DNA of 64,000 nucleotides from positions 294,448-358,447 of the forward strand of contig PAQY01000002.1 of assembly GCA_002709955.1 (NCBI GenBank). The letters are read 5' to 3'. A program made the position numbers and the translations under genes. The notes under the pieces are model-generated. The model did no database searches, had not been told where the DNA came from, and saw only the letters and a program-made list of their open reading frames with translations. Positions 1-8,874 of this stretch are shown one piece after another. This DNA is from Rhodospirillaceae bacterium. Its GTDB lineage: Bacteria; Pseudomonadota; Alphaproteobacteria; UBA8366; Aestuariispiraceae. Every line of letters starts with the position of its first letter. Position 1 is the first letter of the stretch.

Positions 1-116
1 AGGTGAAGCTCAGTGAAAGCGGTATCAACGCAGAACAGTTGCAGTTCACCGCAACCGTGCTGAACCGTATCGAACGTTTCCTGCTGCACACCTACGGATA
101 CGGCCCGGTTCGCTGA
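1..116 (+). CDS. C-terminal end of an unidentified protein (5' truncated by window)
   Basis: An open frame enters from the left edge and stops at TGA 114-116, giving 37 residues that end in LNRIERFLLHTYGYGPVR. The tail is amphipathic and probably helical. I do not recognise the family from so little sequence. It is transcribed toward phaC, so the two genes converge on the hairpin at 149-170. Confidence 0.5.
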   Translation, partial: VKLSESGINAEQLQFTATVLNRIERFLLHTYGYGPVR

Positions 117-148
117 TATCAGCATTGCCAATGTTTTAAAGGGGCAAT

Positions 149-170
149 GGTGCTGGGCAGGCCCAGCACC
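149..170. terminator. Strong hairpin between convergent genes
   Basis: GGTGCTGGG and CCCAGCACC form a perfect 9-bp stem with a 4-nt loop (CAGG). It lies between the stop of the upstream gene (116) and the stop of phaC (205). No clear T-run follows on the plus strand and only a weak one on the minus strand, so terminator function is inferred from position. Confidence 0.5.
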
Positions 171-204
171 ACCCATGGATGACACCGCATCAGCGCCAGT
201 CAAA

Positions 205-2022
205 TTACCCAATCCGTGCCTTCACGTAAGAGCCTGGCGCGGGTTCTATTGTCTTTTTGCCACAGCCGGGCGGGCGGGCGTCGGTCTGGGCACCGTCGAA
301 TTTATCCAGCCAGGTCTTCCATTCCGGCCACCAGGAGCCTTCGTGATGGGTGGCTTTTTCCAGCCAGGCCTCTGGATCCTTCACCTTGCGGTTATACAGC
401 CAATAGCCATATTTCGGCTTGTCGGGATTGGGCGGGTTGATCACGCCTGCAATATGCCCTGATCCGGCCAGACAGAATTTCACCGGCCCGGAATAGGTAT
501 TCACGGCGGCATAGGTGGATTTCCAAGGCGCAATATGGTCTTCGCGCGTTGACAGGACAAAGGTCGGCGTCTTGATGCTCGACAGGTCAATCGGCACGCC
601 ATCCAATTCAATGCCGCCCGGCTCGATCAGCTTATTTTCCAGATACATCTTGCGCAGATAGAAGGAATGCATTGCTGCGGGCATGCGGGTTGAATCGCTG
701 TTCCAGTATAACAGATCGAACGGGAAGGGGTCCTTACCCATCAGATAGTTATTCACCACAAAGGACCAGATCAGATCATTGGCGCGCAGCATGTTGAACG
801 TGGTCGCCATTTCCGACCCTTCCAGATAACCGCGCTCATTCATCTTGGCTTCCATGGATGCCAATTGTTCCTCGTCGATGAAGACTTCCAACTCTCCGGC
901 TTCGGCAAAATCGATCATCGTGGTGAAATAGGTGACGGATTTGACCTTCTTCTCCTGCCCTTTCGCCTTCAGATAGGCCAGTGTCGCAGCGGTCAGCGTG
1001 CCCCCCAGGCAATAGCCGATCATATTCACCGCAGGCTCGCCGGTCAGGTCCATAATCTTGTCAATCGCGGTGACCGGGCCTTCCAGCATATAGTCGGTAA
1101 AGTTTTTCTGGGCCAGGGAGGCGTCCGGGTTCACCCAGGAGACGACAAAAACCGTCAATCCCTGAGAAACCGCCCATTTGATGAAGCTGTTCTTCTCCCG
1201 CAGGTCCAGGATGTAGAATTTGTTGATCCAGGGCGGGACGATCAGCAAGGGCACTTTATGAACTGTTTCCGTGGTCGGGGCATACTGGATCAATTGTATC
1301 AGGTCATTCTGATAGACCACTTCCCCCGGGGATGTGGCCAGATTGCCGCCAACTTCAAACGCGTCAGGGTCGGTCATGGAAATCTTCAGCTTGCCCTTGC
1401 CACGTTCAATATCGTCCAGCATGTTTTCCAGACCGCGAACCAGATTTTCCCCTTTGGTATCCAGGGTTTCCCGCAAAACTTCCGGATTGGTCAGGACAAA
1501 ATTGGTCGGGGCCATCGCATCGGCAAACTGGCGGGTATAGAAGTCGACCTTTTTCATCGCCTTCTCGTCCAGGCCTTCCACATCATGGACCGTTGACTGC
1601 ATATAGCGGGCGGTCAGCAAATAGGACTGTTTGATATAGTCAAATAGTGTGTTTTCAGTCCAGGTGGCATCCTTGAACCGTCGATCATCTTTCTGTGGTG
1701 CAATCGTTTCTTCGGATTCCTGCCCCAGCATTTTGCGGGTCGTTGCCGTCCACAGATTAAGATAGTCCGTCCACAGGGTCAGGTTCGCCTGTAGCACAGA
1801 CGATGGGTTTTTCATCATCGCCTGGGTCATTTCCAGAAAGGTCTGACCGATATGCATCGGGTCGCCATGACCAAAGGGACTTTCCGTGTCTTTTGCCTGG
1901 CGTTGCAGAAAATCCTGAACCAGTCGCTGGCTGCGTTCCGCAATAGCGACCATGTTATGCGACCACTCGACCGGGTCCCCCCAGGTCTGTGGATCGTCGG
2001 GTTCTGGAGTTTGCTGGCTCAT
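205..2022 (-). CDS. phaC: Class I polyhydroxyalkanoate synthase
   Basis: 605 aa, the usual size for class I PhaC. It polymerises (R)-3-hydroxyacyl-CoA into PHA at the granule surface. The N-terminal PHA-synthase domain contains VPPWINKFYILDLREKNS near 262-279. An alpha/beta-hydrolase core follows, with a lipase-like box GYCLGG whose nucleophile is Cys338. The expected Asp495 (REDHIAPW) and His523 (GSGHIAG) complete the triad. The chosen ATG has GGGAG about 10 nt upstream. No phaA, phaB or phasin gene is adjacent, so the substrate must come from elsewhere. The gene is divergent from the OmpA-lipoprotein gene and appears to be a single transcription unit. Confidence 0.96.
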   Translation of the reverse strand: MSQQTPEPDDPQTWGDPVEWSHNMVAIAERSQRLVQDFLQRQAKDTESPFGHGDPMHIGQTFLEMTQAMMKNPSSVLQANLTLWTDYLNLWTATTRKMLGQESEETIAPQKDDRRFKDATWTENTLFDYIKQSYLLTARYMQSTVHDVEGLDEKAMKKVDFYTRQFADAMAPTNFVLTNPEVLRETLDTKGENLVRGLENMLDDIERGKGKLKISMTDPDAFEVGGNLATSPGEVVYQNDLIQLIQYAPTTETVHKVPLLIVPPWINKFYILDLREKNSFIKWAVSQGLTVFVVSWVNPDASLAQKNFTDYMLEGPVTAIDKIMDLTGEPAVNMIGYCLGGTLTAATLAYLKAKGQEKKVKSVTYFTTMIDFAEAGELEVFIDEEQLASMEAKMNERGYLEGSEMATTFNMLRANDLIWSFVVNNYLMGKDPFPFDLLYWNSDSTRMPAAMHSFYLRKMYLENKLIEPGGIELDGVPIDLSSIKTPTFVLSTREDHIAPWKSTYAAVNTYSGPVKFCLAGSGHIAGVINPPNPDKPKYGYWLYNRKVKDPEAWLEKATHHEGSWWPEWKTWLDKFDGAQTDARPPGCGKKTIEPAPGSYVKARIG

Positions 2023-2328
2023 GCTACACGATCTCCCATTATGAACATTTGTTCCAGGGTCGGCACATCAATCAATAACGCCCGGATGCGAAAGGCTGGA
2101 CGGCATGCGTCGACTCTTCGATAAAAGGCTATGCTGGTTATACGCAACCGCAGCGCAAAACCCAAGGCCAGTTACTCCCGATTGCGTCGAATTTAGGCGG
2201 TATGGTTTGTAATCGGTCGGTTGCCGCTGGGGCCTATGGCTTCTATGATGCGCCGCTTGGGAAAAGGGCGGGATTTAAAAAGGGTGACAGGTCTGATGTT
2301 GGTTTTAAAAAAGATGGGTGACACGGTG
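2023..2328. other. Intergenic region between divergent phaC and lipoprotein gene
   Basis: About 300 nt that should hold the promoters of both divergent genes. I see no convincing -35/-10 pair, palindromic operator, RNA gene or small coding frame. Upstream in-frame ATGs of the lipoprotein gene (2221, 2296, 2314) lie here but would bury its signal peptide. Confidence 0.4.
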
Positions 2329-3333
2329 ATGCGGCGGTCCATGCATATTTTGTTGGTAGCAGCCGTGCCGGTCCTGTTGACGGCGTGTGAATCCAGCAAG
2401 GACGTTGTCGATGCGGTCAACCCCGTCAAATGGTTTGAAGGCAGCGATGCTGACAAGGCCGCTGAGAATACTGAACCCAAGCCCGTTCCAGGCGCTGGCG
2501 GACCGTATCCTCAGTTAGGCGCGGTTCCAGAAGCGCCGGAAGAACCATCGATCAAGCGGGAATACATGAAGCTGTCGGATGTTTTGGCCGCTGACCGTGA
2601 AAATGCGCTTTATACAGATGAAGTTATTCGCCGTGAAGCCCCACCGGTGCGGATGTCAGCCGCCGCGCTGCCAACCGCAGTTCCTGAAGAGCCGCCGACC
2701 GCGACGTCCATCACACCGCCACCGGAAAGTTCGGCACCAACACCGGCCCCTAAACCTGCCCCTGCGCCGGCACCATTAGCGGCTGCCCCAACGCCCGCAC
2801 CGACTCCGGCCCCAACACCTGCTCCGGCACCCAGCGCTGCGCCAAAGCCCGCGCCTGCACCGCAACCATTGACAAGCTCTTCTGCCGGGACGGCACCGGT
2901 GCAGCCTTCTACCCCGCCGCCCTCTGCTGCGCCAATTGCCCAGCAGACTGCCAGTGTGGCTGCGGCCCCAACCGCAACACAGATGATCGCGACGATTTAC
3001 TTCCCGTCCGGTGGGGAAACACTGACCGAACGGGATCGCGGAATTCTGCGACAGGTCGCGCAGATTTATCAGCGCGATGGCGGCAAGCGGGTCGTTATCG
3101 TGGGCCATTCCAGCCAGTCTGGCGTGCAGGGATCGCAATCCGAACAAGCACTTGTGAACTATAAGGTATCGCTGGATCGCGCCGCTTCTGTCGGGCAGGC
3201 ATTGGTCGATGCGGGTATCCCCCTGAACGATATCGTTGTCGATGCCAGGGGCTCCAAAGAATTGAAATATTCAGAAGAAACTGAGGCGGGAGAGGCCGGC
3301 AACCGCCGCGCTGAAATCTTCCTGCAATATTAA
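2329..3333 (+). CDS. OmpA-family lipoprotein with Pro/Ala-rich linker
   Basis: 334 aa from ATG 2329. This start places a lipoprotein signal peptide (MRRSMHILLVAAVPVLLTAC) at the N-terminus with lipobox LLTAC; starts further upstream would add a long hydrophilic leader. A Pro/Ala/Thr-rich linker of roughly 100 residues follows. The C-terminal ~115 residues form an OmpA-like peptidoglycan-binding domain: IYFPSGGETLTERDRGIL, VVIVGHSS, then SLDRAASVGQALVDAGI and the end motif NRRAEIFLQY. The likely role is tethering the outer membrane to peptidoglycan, with the linker spanning the periplasm. It heads a same-strand run into alaC. Confidence 0.8.
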   Translation: MRRSMHILLVAAVPVLLTACESSKDVVDAVNPVKWFEGSDADKAAENTEPKPVPGAGGPYPQLGAVPEAPEEPSIKREYMKLSDVLAADRENALYTDEVIRREAPPVRMSAAALPTAVPEEPPTATSITPPPESSAPTPAPKPAPAPAPLAAAPTPAPTPAPTPAPAPSAAPKPAPAPQPLTSSSAGTAPVQPSTPPPSAAPIAQQTASVAAAPTATQMIATIYFPSGGETLTERDRGILRQVAQIYQRDGGKRVVIVGHSSQSGVQGSQSEQALVNYKVSLDRAASVGQALVDAGIPLNDIVVDARGSKELKYSEETEAGEAGNRRAEIFLQY

Positions 3334-3426
3334 CAGCAGAGAATTCCATATATCACCGCCCGGGCCTCATTTCGGGGTTTTGGCATAGCGGATGGTGTTC
3401 AGTCGTAGCATGAGGATGCGGTTGTA

Positions 3427-4635
3427 ATGTCTGATTTTCACAGAATAAAACGCCTTCCACCCTATGTTTTTGCCGAAGTCAATGCGGCAAAGGCCAAGCT
3501 GCGCCAGGCGGGCGTTGATGTGGTTGATTTCGGTATGGGAAACCCTGATTCCGCGACCCCCCAACATATCGTAGACAAGATGGTTGAGGCCGTGAAGGAC
3601 CCGCGCACGCACCGCTATTCCACCAGCCGCGGCATACCCGGATTACGCAAGGCCTTGAGCGGGTATTACGAGCGACGCTTTAACGTGACGCTGGACCCGG
3701 AAAGCGAAGTGATCGTGACGCTGGGCTCTAAAGAAGGGTTGGCGAATCTGGCCCAGGCGATTACCAGCCCCGGCGATGTCGTGCTGGTTCCCAATCCCTG
3801 TTATCCCATCCACAGCTTTGGCTTCATCATGGCGGGGGGCGCGGTGCGCAGCATGCCCGCCGGGGGTGAGATGGATCAGCCCCTGGATGTTTTCCGCCGC
3901 AGCTTCATGGAATCGCTGGCCCGCGCTGTGGCGCATTCCATCCCCAAACCCCTGGCGGTGGTTCTGAACTTCCCACAGAATCCGACTGCGCAATGCGTCG
4001 ATTTGGATTTTTATGCGGAAGTTGTCGATTTCTGTCGTCACCACGAAATCTTCGTTCTATCCGACATAGCCTATTCCGAAATTTATTTTGGGGATGTGCC
4101 GCCACCATCGATTCTGGAAGTTCCAAACGCCAGGGATATCGCGGTGGAGTTTTCATCACTCAGCAAGACCTATTCCATGCCGGGATGGCGTATCGGCTTT
4201 GCGGCGGGCAATAAGCGACTGATCGCGGCCCTGGCGCGGATCAAATCCTATGTCGATTATGGGGCGTTCACCCCGATCCAGGTGGCCGCGACCGCTGCGT
4301 TGAACGGGCCACAGGAGTGTGTGGCGGAGGTTCGCGCCCTGTATAAGGAACGTCGCGATGTGTTGGTAGAGGGGCTGGCCCGCGCCGGATGGGTTGTGCC
4401 ATCACCAGAGGCAACCATGTTCGTATGGGCACCCTTGCCGCCCAGATTTTCGAATATGGGGTCTTTGGAGTTTTCAAAACTGCTGCTGGAAAAGGCGGAA
4501 GTCGCCGTCGCGCCGGGCGTTGGATTTGGAGAATATGGCGAGGGGTACTTGCGTTTTGGGCTCGTGGAGAATACCCAGCGCATACGCCAATCGCTGCGCA
4601 ACATCCGCAGTTTTCTCGGCGGGGCGGATGCATGA
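3427..4635 (+). CDS. alaC: Class I/II aminotransferase, AlaC type
   Basis: 402 aa fold-type I PLP aminotransferase. The PLP lysine is K247 in SSLSKTYSMPGWRIGF, and D213 (LSDIAYSEI) should contact the pyridine nitrogen. The N-terminal blocks RIKRLPPYVF, MGNPDSATPQHIV and YSTSRGIPGLR match Escherichia coli AlaC (glutamate-pyruvate transaminase) closely. Similar genes are often labelled LL-diaminopimelate aminotransferase. Because hom follows 47 nt downstream, a role in alanine or aspartate-family amino-acid metabolism is plausible. The substrate is inferred from family resemblance, not proven. Confidence 0.85.
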   Translation: MSDFHRIKRLPPYVFAEVNAAKAKLRQAGVDVVDFGMGNPDSATPQHIVDKMVEAVKDPRTHRYSTSRGIPGLRKALSGYYERRFNVTLDPESEVIVTLGSKEGLANLAQAITSPGDVVLVPNPCYPIHSFGFIMAGGAVRSMPAGGEMDQPLDVFRRSFMESLARAVAHSIPKPLAVVLNFPQNPTAQCVDLDFYAEVVDFCRHHEIFVLSDIAYSEIYFGDVPPPSILEVPNARDIAVEFSSLSKTYSMPGWRIGFAAGNKRLIAALARIKSYVDYGAFTPIQVAATAALNGPQECVAEVRALYKERRDVLVEGLARAGWVVPSPEATMFVWAPLPPRFSNMGSLEFSKLLLEKAEVAVAPGVGFGEYGEGYLRFGLVENTQRIRQSLRNIRSFLGGADA

Positions 4636-4682
4636 CAGTGCAGGCGCCGATTTGGTCTTCGCATAGGGGGTAATAGACGGCT

Positions 4683-5972
4683 ATGGCCGAAACATTGAAA
4701 GTTGCGGTAGCTGGTCTTGGTACCGTTGGTGCCGGTGTTGTGTCCTTGTTGGCACGACAGGCGGGATTAATCGCGCAACGCAGCGGTCGGCCCATTCTGG
4801 TGACCGCCGTTTCCGCGCGGGATCGTGACCGCAAGCGCGATTGTGATATCGGGTCCATCGCCTGGTTCGATGATGCTGTGACAATGGCATCCCAGGCAGA
4901 TTGCGACGTGGTTGTCGAATTGATTGGTGGCAGCGAAGGGACCGCGAAAGCAGTCTGTGAGGCAGCCCTAAAGGCCGGACGCCATGTCGTGACCGCCAAT
5001 AAGGCCCTGATCGCAATCCATGGCACCGAACTGGCAAAGCTGGCGGAAGAACACGGCTCTGCGCTGAATTTCGAGGCTGCCGTTGCTGGCGGTATTCCGA
5101 TCATCAAAGCCCTGAGAGAGGGTTTGGCAGGCAATCAGATCGAAAGTGTTCAGGGCATTCTGAACGGCACCTGCAATTACATCTTGTCGACCATGCGTGA
5201 TACGGGTCGTGCCTATGAAGAGGTGCTGCAGGAGGCCCAGGAGCTGGGCTATGCCGAATCTGATCCGACATTTGATGTCGAAGGGATCGATGCTGCCCAT
5301 AAGCTTGCCATTCTGGCGACATTGGCCTTCGGGCGGGCGGTTGATTTTGATGGTGTCTATATCGAAGGCATCAGCCGCATCGCCGCCGTTGATATTGATT
5401 TCGCAGAAGAACTGGGCTTTCGCGTCAAACTGTTGGGAATGGCTTCCGCTGACAGTGAGGGTGTGATGCAGCGTGTCCATCCTGTTCTGGTGCCAGCAAA
5501 TGCGCCGATTGCTCGTGTTGAAGGCGTGTTCAACGCCGTGGTGACACAGGCCGACCCGGTGGGCACGACGGTCCTGGAAGGTCGCGGCGCTGGGGCAGGG
5601 CCCACAGCCTCTGCGGTGATCAGCGACATCATGGACATCGCCGCCGGGCGCTTTGGACCAACCTTTGGTGTTCCTGTTGCCAATCTGCTGCCGTCTGCCA
5701 GCCATCCAATTGAGCGGCGGGAAGGGGCCTATTACGTGCGCCTGCGTGTGATCGACAAGCCAGGCGTGATCGCGGGCGTGACAGCCGCGCTGAGGGACGA
5801 GCATGTTTCGATGGAATCGATTATACAACGGGGCCGTGATCCGAATGAACCTGTGGATGTCGTCTTGACGCTGCATGAGACGACGGAAGCGGCAATGAAG
5901 CGGGCGCTGGGCCGGATCGAAGAACTGTCGGCGGTGATTGAACCGCCGCATGTGATCCGGATCGAACGATAA
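4683..5972 (+). CDS. hom: Homoserine dehydrogenase
   Basis: 429 aa. It reduces aspartate semialdehyde to homoserine on the way to threonine and methionine. The N-terminal Rossmann domain has GLGTVGAGV (residues 11-19). The central catalytic domain contains NGTCNYILSTM and EGIDAAHKLAILA, which carry the conserved Asp/Lys active-site region. A C-terminal ACT domain (about 345-425, VRLRVIDKPGVIAGVTAAL) suggests allosteric control, as in monofunctional enzymes inhibited by threonine. No aspartokinase domain is fused. It lies between alaC and glpX on the same strand. Confidence 0.95.
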   Translation: MAETLKVAVAGLGTVGAGVVSLLARQAGLIAQRSGRPILVTAVSARDRDRKRDCDIGSIAWFDDAVTMASQADCDVVVELIGGSEGTAKAVCEAALKAGRHVVTANKALIAIHGTELAKLAEEHGSALNFEAAVAGGIPIIKALREGLAGNQIESVQGILNGTCNYILSTMRDTGRAYEEVLQEAQELGYAESDPTFDVEGIDAAHKLAILATLAFGRAVDFDGVYIEGISRIAAVDIDFAEELGFRVKLLGMASADSEGVMQRVHPVLVPANAPIARVEGVFNAVVTQADPVGTTVLEGRGAGAGPTASAVISDIMDIAAGRFGPTFGVPVANLLPSASHPIERREGAYYVRLRVIDKPGVIAGVTAALRDEHVSMESIIQRGRDPNEPVDVVLTLHETTEAAMKRALGRIEELSAVIEPPHVIRIER

Positions 5973-6041
5973 CCGGGGCCTGATAACTATTCGGTGTCGC
6001 CAAGCGGCCCGGACAAGACATGTGATAAGAGGAAGCGATAG

Positions 6042-7013
6042 ATGGTGAATATGGATCGGAATTTGGTGCTGGATGCAGCCCGCGTGACAGAAGCGGCGGC
6101 AATCGCTTCTTGGAAATGGTGCGGACGCGGCGACAATATGGCAGCCGATCAGGCGGCGGTGGACGCAATGCGGACCGCGCTGAACCGGCTGGACATTCGC
6201 GGTCGTGTCGTGATTGGTGAGGGAGAGCGCGACGAGGCTCCGATGCTGTTCATCGGTGAAGAGGTCGGCACCGGTAATGGTCCGCGCGTGGATATCGCGC
6301 TGGATCCGCTGGAAGGCACGTCGATTACGGCAAAAGGGGAGCCCAATGCCCTGGCGGTCCTTGCCTTTGCAGAAGATGGCAAATTATTGCATGCGCCAGA
6401 TGTTTACATGGATAAAATTGCCGTTGGTGGCGGTCTGCCCCAAGGCATTGTCGATCTGGACGACACCCCGGCGGAAAATCTGCGCCGCGTTGCCGAAGCA
6501 AAGAATTGCAAGGTTTCCGATCTGATGGTCTGCATTCTGGACCGATCCCGCCATGCCGATTTGATTAAGGCCGTGCGGGAGGCGGGGGCCGGTATCAATC
6601 TAATTGGCGATGGCGATGTTTATGGCGTGATGGCAACCAGCCAGGCCAGCAGCGGCATTGACGTCTATATGGGGTCTGGCGGTGCGCCGGAAGGGGTTCT
6701 GGCCTGTGCCGCCCTGCGCTGTATCGGGGGGCAATTCCAGGGTCGCCTGATGTTCCGCAATGATGAGGAAAAGGGCCGCGCCGATCGGATCGGGATCAAG
6801 GACCTGAACCGTAAATATGATATGATGGAACTGGCCGCAGGCGATGTTATCTTTGCCGCGACCGGCGTTACCGATGGGAATCTTTTGCATGGGGTGAAGA
6901 TGACCGATGGTGGGGCCCGCACCCAGTCTCTGGTCATGCGCTCCTCCACTGGGACCGTGCGCAAAATTGAAACCGTGCATGATTTTTCCCGCAAAGACTG
7001 GATCAAAATTTAA
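6042..7013 (+). CDS. glpX: Class II fructose-1,6-bisphosphatase
   Basis: 323 aa GlpX-type phosphatase that hydrolyses fructose 1,6-bisphosphate in gluconeogenesis. Family landmarks are VIGEGERDEAPMLFIGEEVG, DIALDPLEGT (metal-binding Asp/Glu) and the YMGSGGAPEGVLAC loop. AGAGGAAG about 8 nt upstream supports ATG 6042 over the ATG at 6051. It sits 69 nt after hom and 32 nt before recJ, a gene order common in alphaproteobacteria. No other FBPase is visible in the window. Confidence 0.94.
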   Translation: MVNMDRNLVLDAARVTEAAAIASWKWCGRGDNMAADQAAVDAMRTALNRLDIRGRVVIGEGERDEAPMLFIGEEVGTGNGPRVDIALDPLEGTSITAKGEPNALAVLAFAEDGKLLHAPDVYMDKIAVGGGLPQGIVDLDDTPAENLRRVAEAKNCKVSDLMVCILDRSRHADLIKAVREAGAGINLIGDGDVYGVMATSQASSGIDVYMGSGGAPEGVLACAALRCIGGQFQGRLMFRNDEEKGRADRIGIKDLNRKYDMMELAAGDVIFAATGVTDGNLLHGVKMTDGGARTQSLVMRSSTGTVRKIETVHDFSRKDWIKI

Positions 7014-7045
7014 CCGCGTTTCGCTGAAAAGGATAAAGACACCCG

Positions 7046-8845
7046 ATGCAGGCCGATGCACTGCCGACAGATCAACAGTCTGGCTATCTGGGTGTTTCCC
7101 TTTCCGCCTCTGGCAAGCGCTGGGAGGCGCGGGCGGATGAACCCCGGCTGACCGCCGCCCTGGCACAACGGTTTGATCTGCCAGAGCCTGTCGCCCGCGC
7201 CCTGGCGGCCCGTGGCATTGGTCTGGAAGGGGCAGAGGCCTTTCTGGATCCAAAGCTGTCGCGGGACCTGCCAGACCCGATGCATCTGCTGGATATGGAC
7301 AAGGCCGCCCGCCGGATTGCCGACGCGATCAAGGCGGGGGAACTGGTTGCTGTCTTTGGCGATTATGATGTGGATGGCGCGACGTCATCGGCCTTGCTTA
7401 TCCGCTTTGTTCAGGCGGCAGGCGGCAGAATTATCAGCCATATCCCAGACCGTATTGCAGAAGGCTATGGCCCGAACTTGCCCGCCCTGATCTCCCTGAA
7501 GGAGAAAGGGGCTGCGGTCGTGATCACGGTTGATTGCGGCATCACCGCCTTTGACGTGTTGGCGGCGGCGGCACAACAGGGCGTGCAAACCATTGTCATT
7601 GATCATCACGTGGCTGAACCCCGCCTGCCCGACGCTCTGGCCGTGGTCAATCCAAACCGGTTGGATGAAGACAGCCCCCATGGCCATATGGCGGCGGTTG
7701 GGGTGACCTTCCTTCTGATCGTCGCGGTCAATCGCCTGTTGAAAGACGATGGCTGGTTCAAATCCCGACCGGCCCCGGATTTGATGTCCTATCTGGACCT
7801 GGTCGCATTGGGCACTGTGTGTGATGTCGTGCCGCTGGTCGGGGTCAATCGCGCCCTGGTATCGCAAGGCCTGAAGGTCATGGGATTACGCGGCAATATT
7901 GGCCTGAATGCCCTGGCGGATGTCGCGCGGATGAATGAGGCACCCGGCACCTATCATGCTGGCTTCCTGATGGGGCCCCGGGTCAATGCGGGCGGGCGCG
8001 TGGGGGAGGCGGCACTGGGCACAGAATTGCTGTCGACCCATGATGCGACCCGCGCCCAGGTGATCGCCCAGCGTCTGGATGCCTATAACGAAGAACGCCG
8101 TGAAATTGAGAAAATCTGCCTGGATGAAGCCATTGCCCAGGTTGAGGCGTCTGGCGATACCGATGCCCCCTTAATTCTGGTCGCCGCCCAGGGCTGGCAT
8201 CCAGGCGTGATTGGCATTGTCGCGGGCCGTCTGAAGGAACGCTATAACCGCCCCGCCTGTGTCGTTGCGCTGGATGACACCGGCATGGGGAAAGGGTCTG
8301 GACGTTCTGTGCCCGGCATTGATCTGGGATCGGCCATCATCGCCGCACGCCAAAGCGATCTGTTGATCAATGGTGGCGGGCATAAGATGGCTGCCGGTTT
8401 CACTGTTGCTGCCACCAGCCTGGCGGACCTTCAAGCCTTCCTGCAGGACAGGGTGCACAGGGAAGCCGGGCAGGGCGGTCTGGTGCCTGTGCTGCGCCTG
8501 GATGGCACGGTCAGTGTTGGCGGGGCCTCCCTGGCGCTGGTTGAGGCGCTGGAGCGGCTTCAGCCCTTTGGCCAGGGCAATGCGGAGCCGCGATTCGTGA
8601 TCCCCGATGCACGCCTGTATCAGGCCGATATCGTCGGCGAAGATCATGTGAAATTGTTGATCGGGGATGCGATGGGCGGGCGTCTGAAAGGGATTGCCTT
8701 TCGCTGTGCCGATACGCCGATGGGCCAGGCCCTGCTGCGCGCAAGGGGCGACCGCGCCATCCATCTGGTCGGGCGTCTGCGCAAGGACAGCTGGCAGGGC
8801 GTGGACCGTGTCCAGATCATGGTCGATGATGTGGCCGAGGCCTGA
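7046..8845 (+). CDS. recJ: Single-stranded-DNA-specific exonuclease RecJ
   Basis: 599 aa 5'-to-3' ssDNA exonuclease of RecFOR recombination, mismatch repair and base excision repair. DHH-superfamily motifs occur in order: VFGDYDVDGATSSALL (I), VITVDCGITAFDVL (II) and VIDHHVAEPRLPDALAVVNPN (III). A DHHA1 domain with GGGHKMAAGFTV follows, then the C-terminal OB-like domain (about 470-590). AAGGA precedes ATG 7046. It is the last gene of the plus-strand run and converges with the hook-protein gene. Confidence 0.95.
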   Translation: MQADALPTDQQSGYLGVSLSASGKRWEARADEPRLTAALAQRFDLPEPVARALAARGIGLEGAEAFLDPKLSRDLPDPMHLLDMDKAARRIADAIKAGELVAVFGDYDVDGATSSALLIRFVQAAGGRIISHIPDRIAEGYGPNLPALISLKEKGAAVVITVDCGITAFDVLAAAAQQGVQTIVIDHHVAEPRLPDALAVVNPNRLDEDSPHGHMAAVGVTFLLIVAVNRLLKDDGWFKSRPAPDLMSYLDLVALGTVCDVVPLVGVNRALVSQGLKVMGLRGNIGLNALADVARMNEAPGTYHAGFLMGPRVNAGGRVGEAALGTELLSTHDATRAQVIAQRLDAYNEERREIEKICLDEAIAQVEASGDTDAPLILVAAQGWHPGVIGIVAGRLKERYNRPACVVALDDTGMGKGSGRSVPGIDLGSAIIAARQSDLLINGGGHKMAAGFTVAATSLADLQAFLQDRVHREAGQGGLVPVLRLDGTVSVGGASLALVEALERLQPFGQGNAEPRFVIPDARLYQADIVGEDHVKLLIGDAMGGRLKGIAFRCADTPMGQALLRARGDRAIHLVGRLRKDSWQGVDRVQIMVDDVAEA

Positions 8846-8874
8846 TAACCGCACAATCGAGGACGCTTTAGCGT

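Noticed and set aside
3427-4635. LL-diaminopimelate aminotransferase (DapL)
   Set aside because: The N-terminal and active-site blocks match AlaC more closely; the DapL label is common but weakly founded in this branch.
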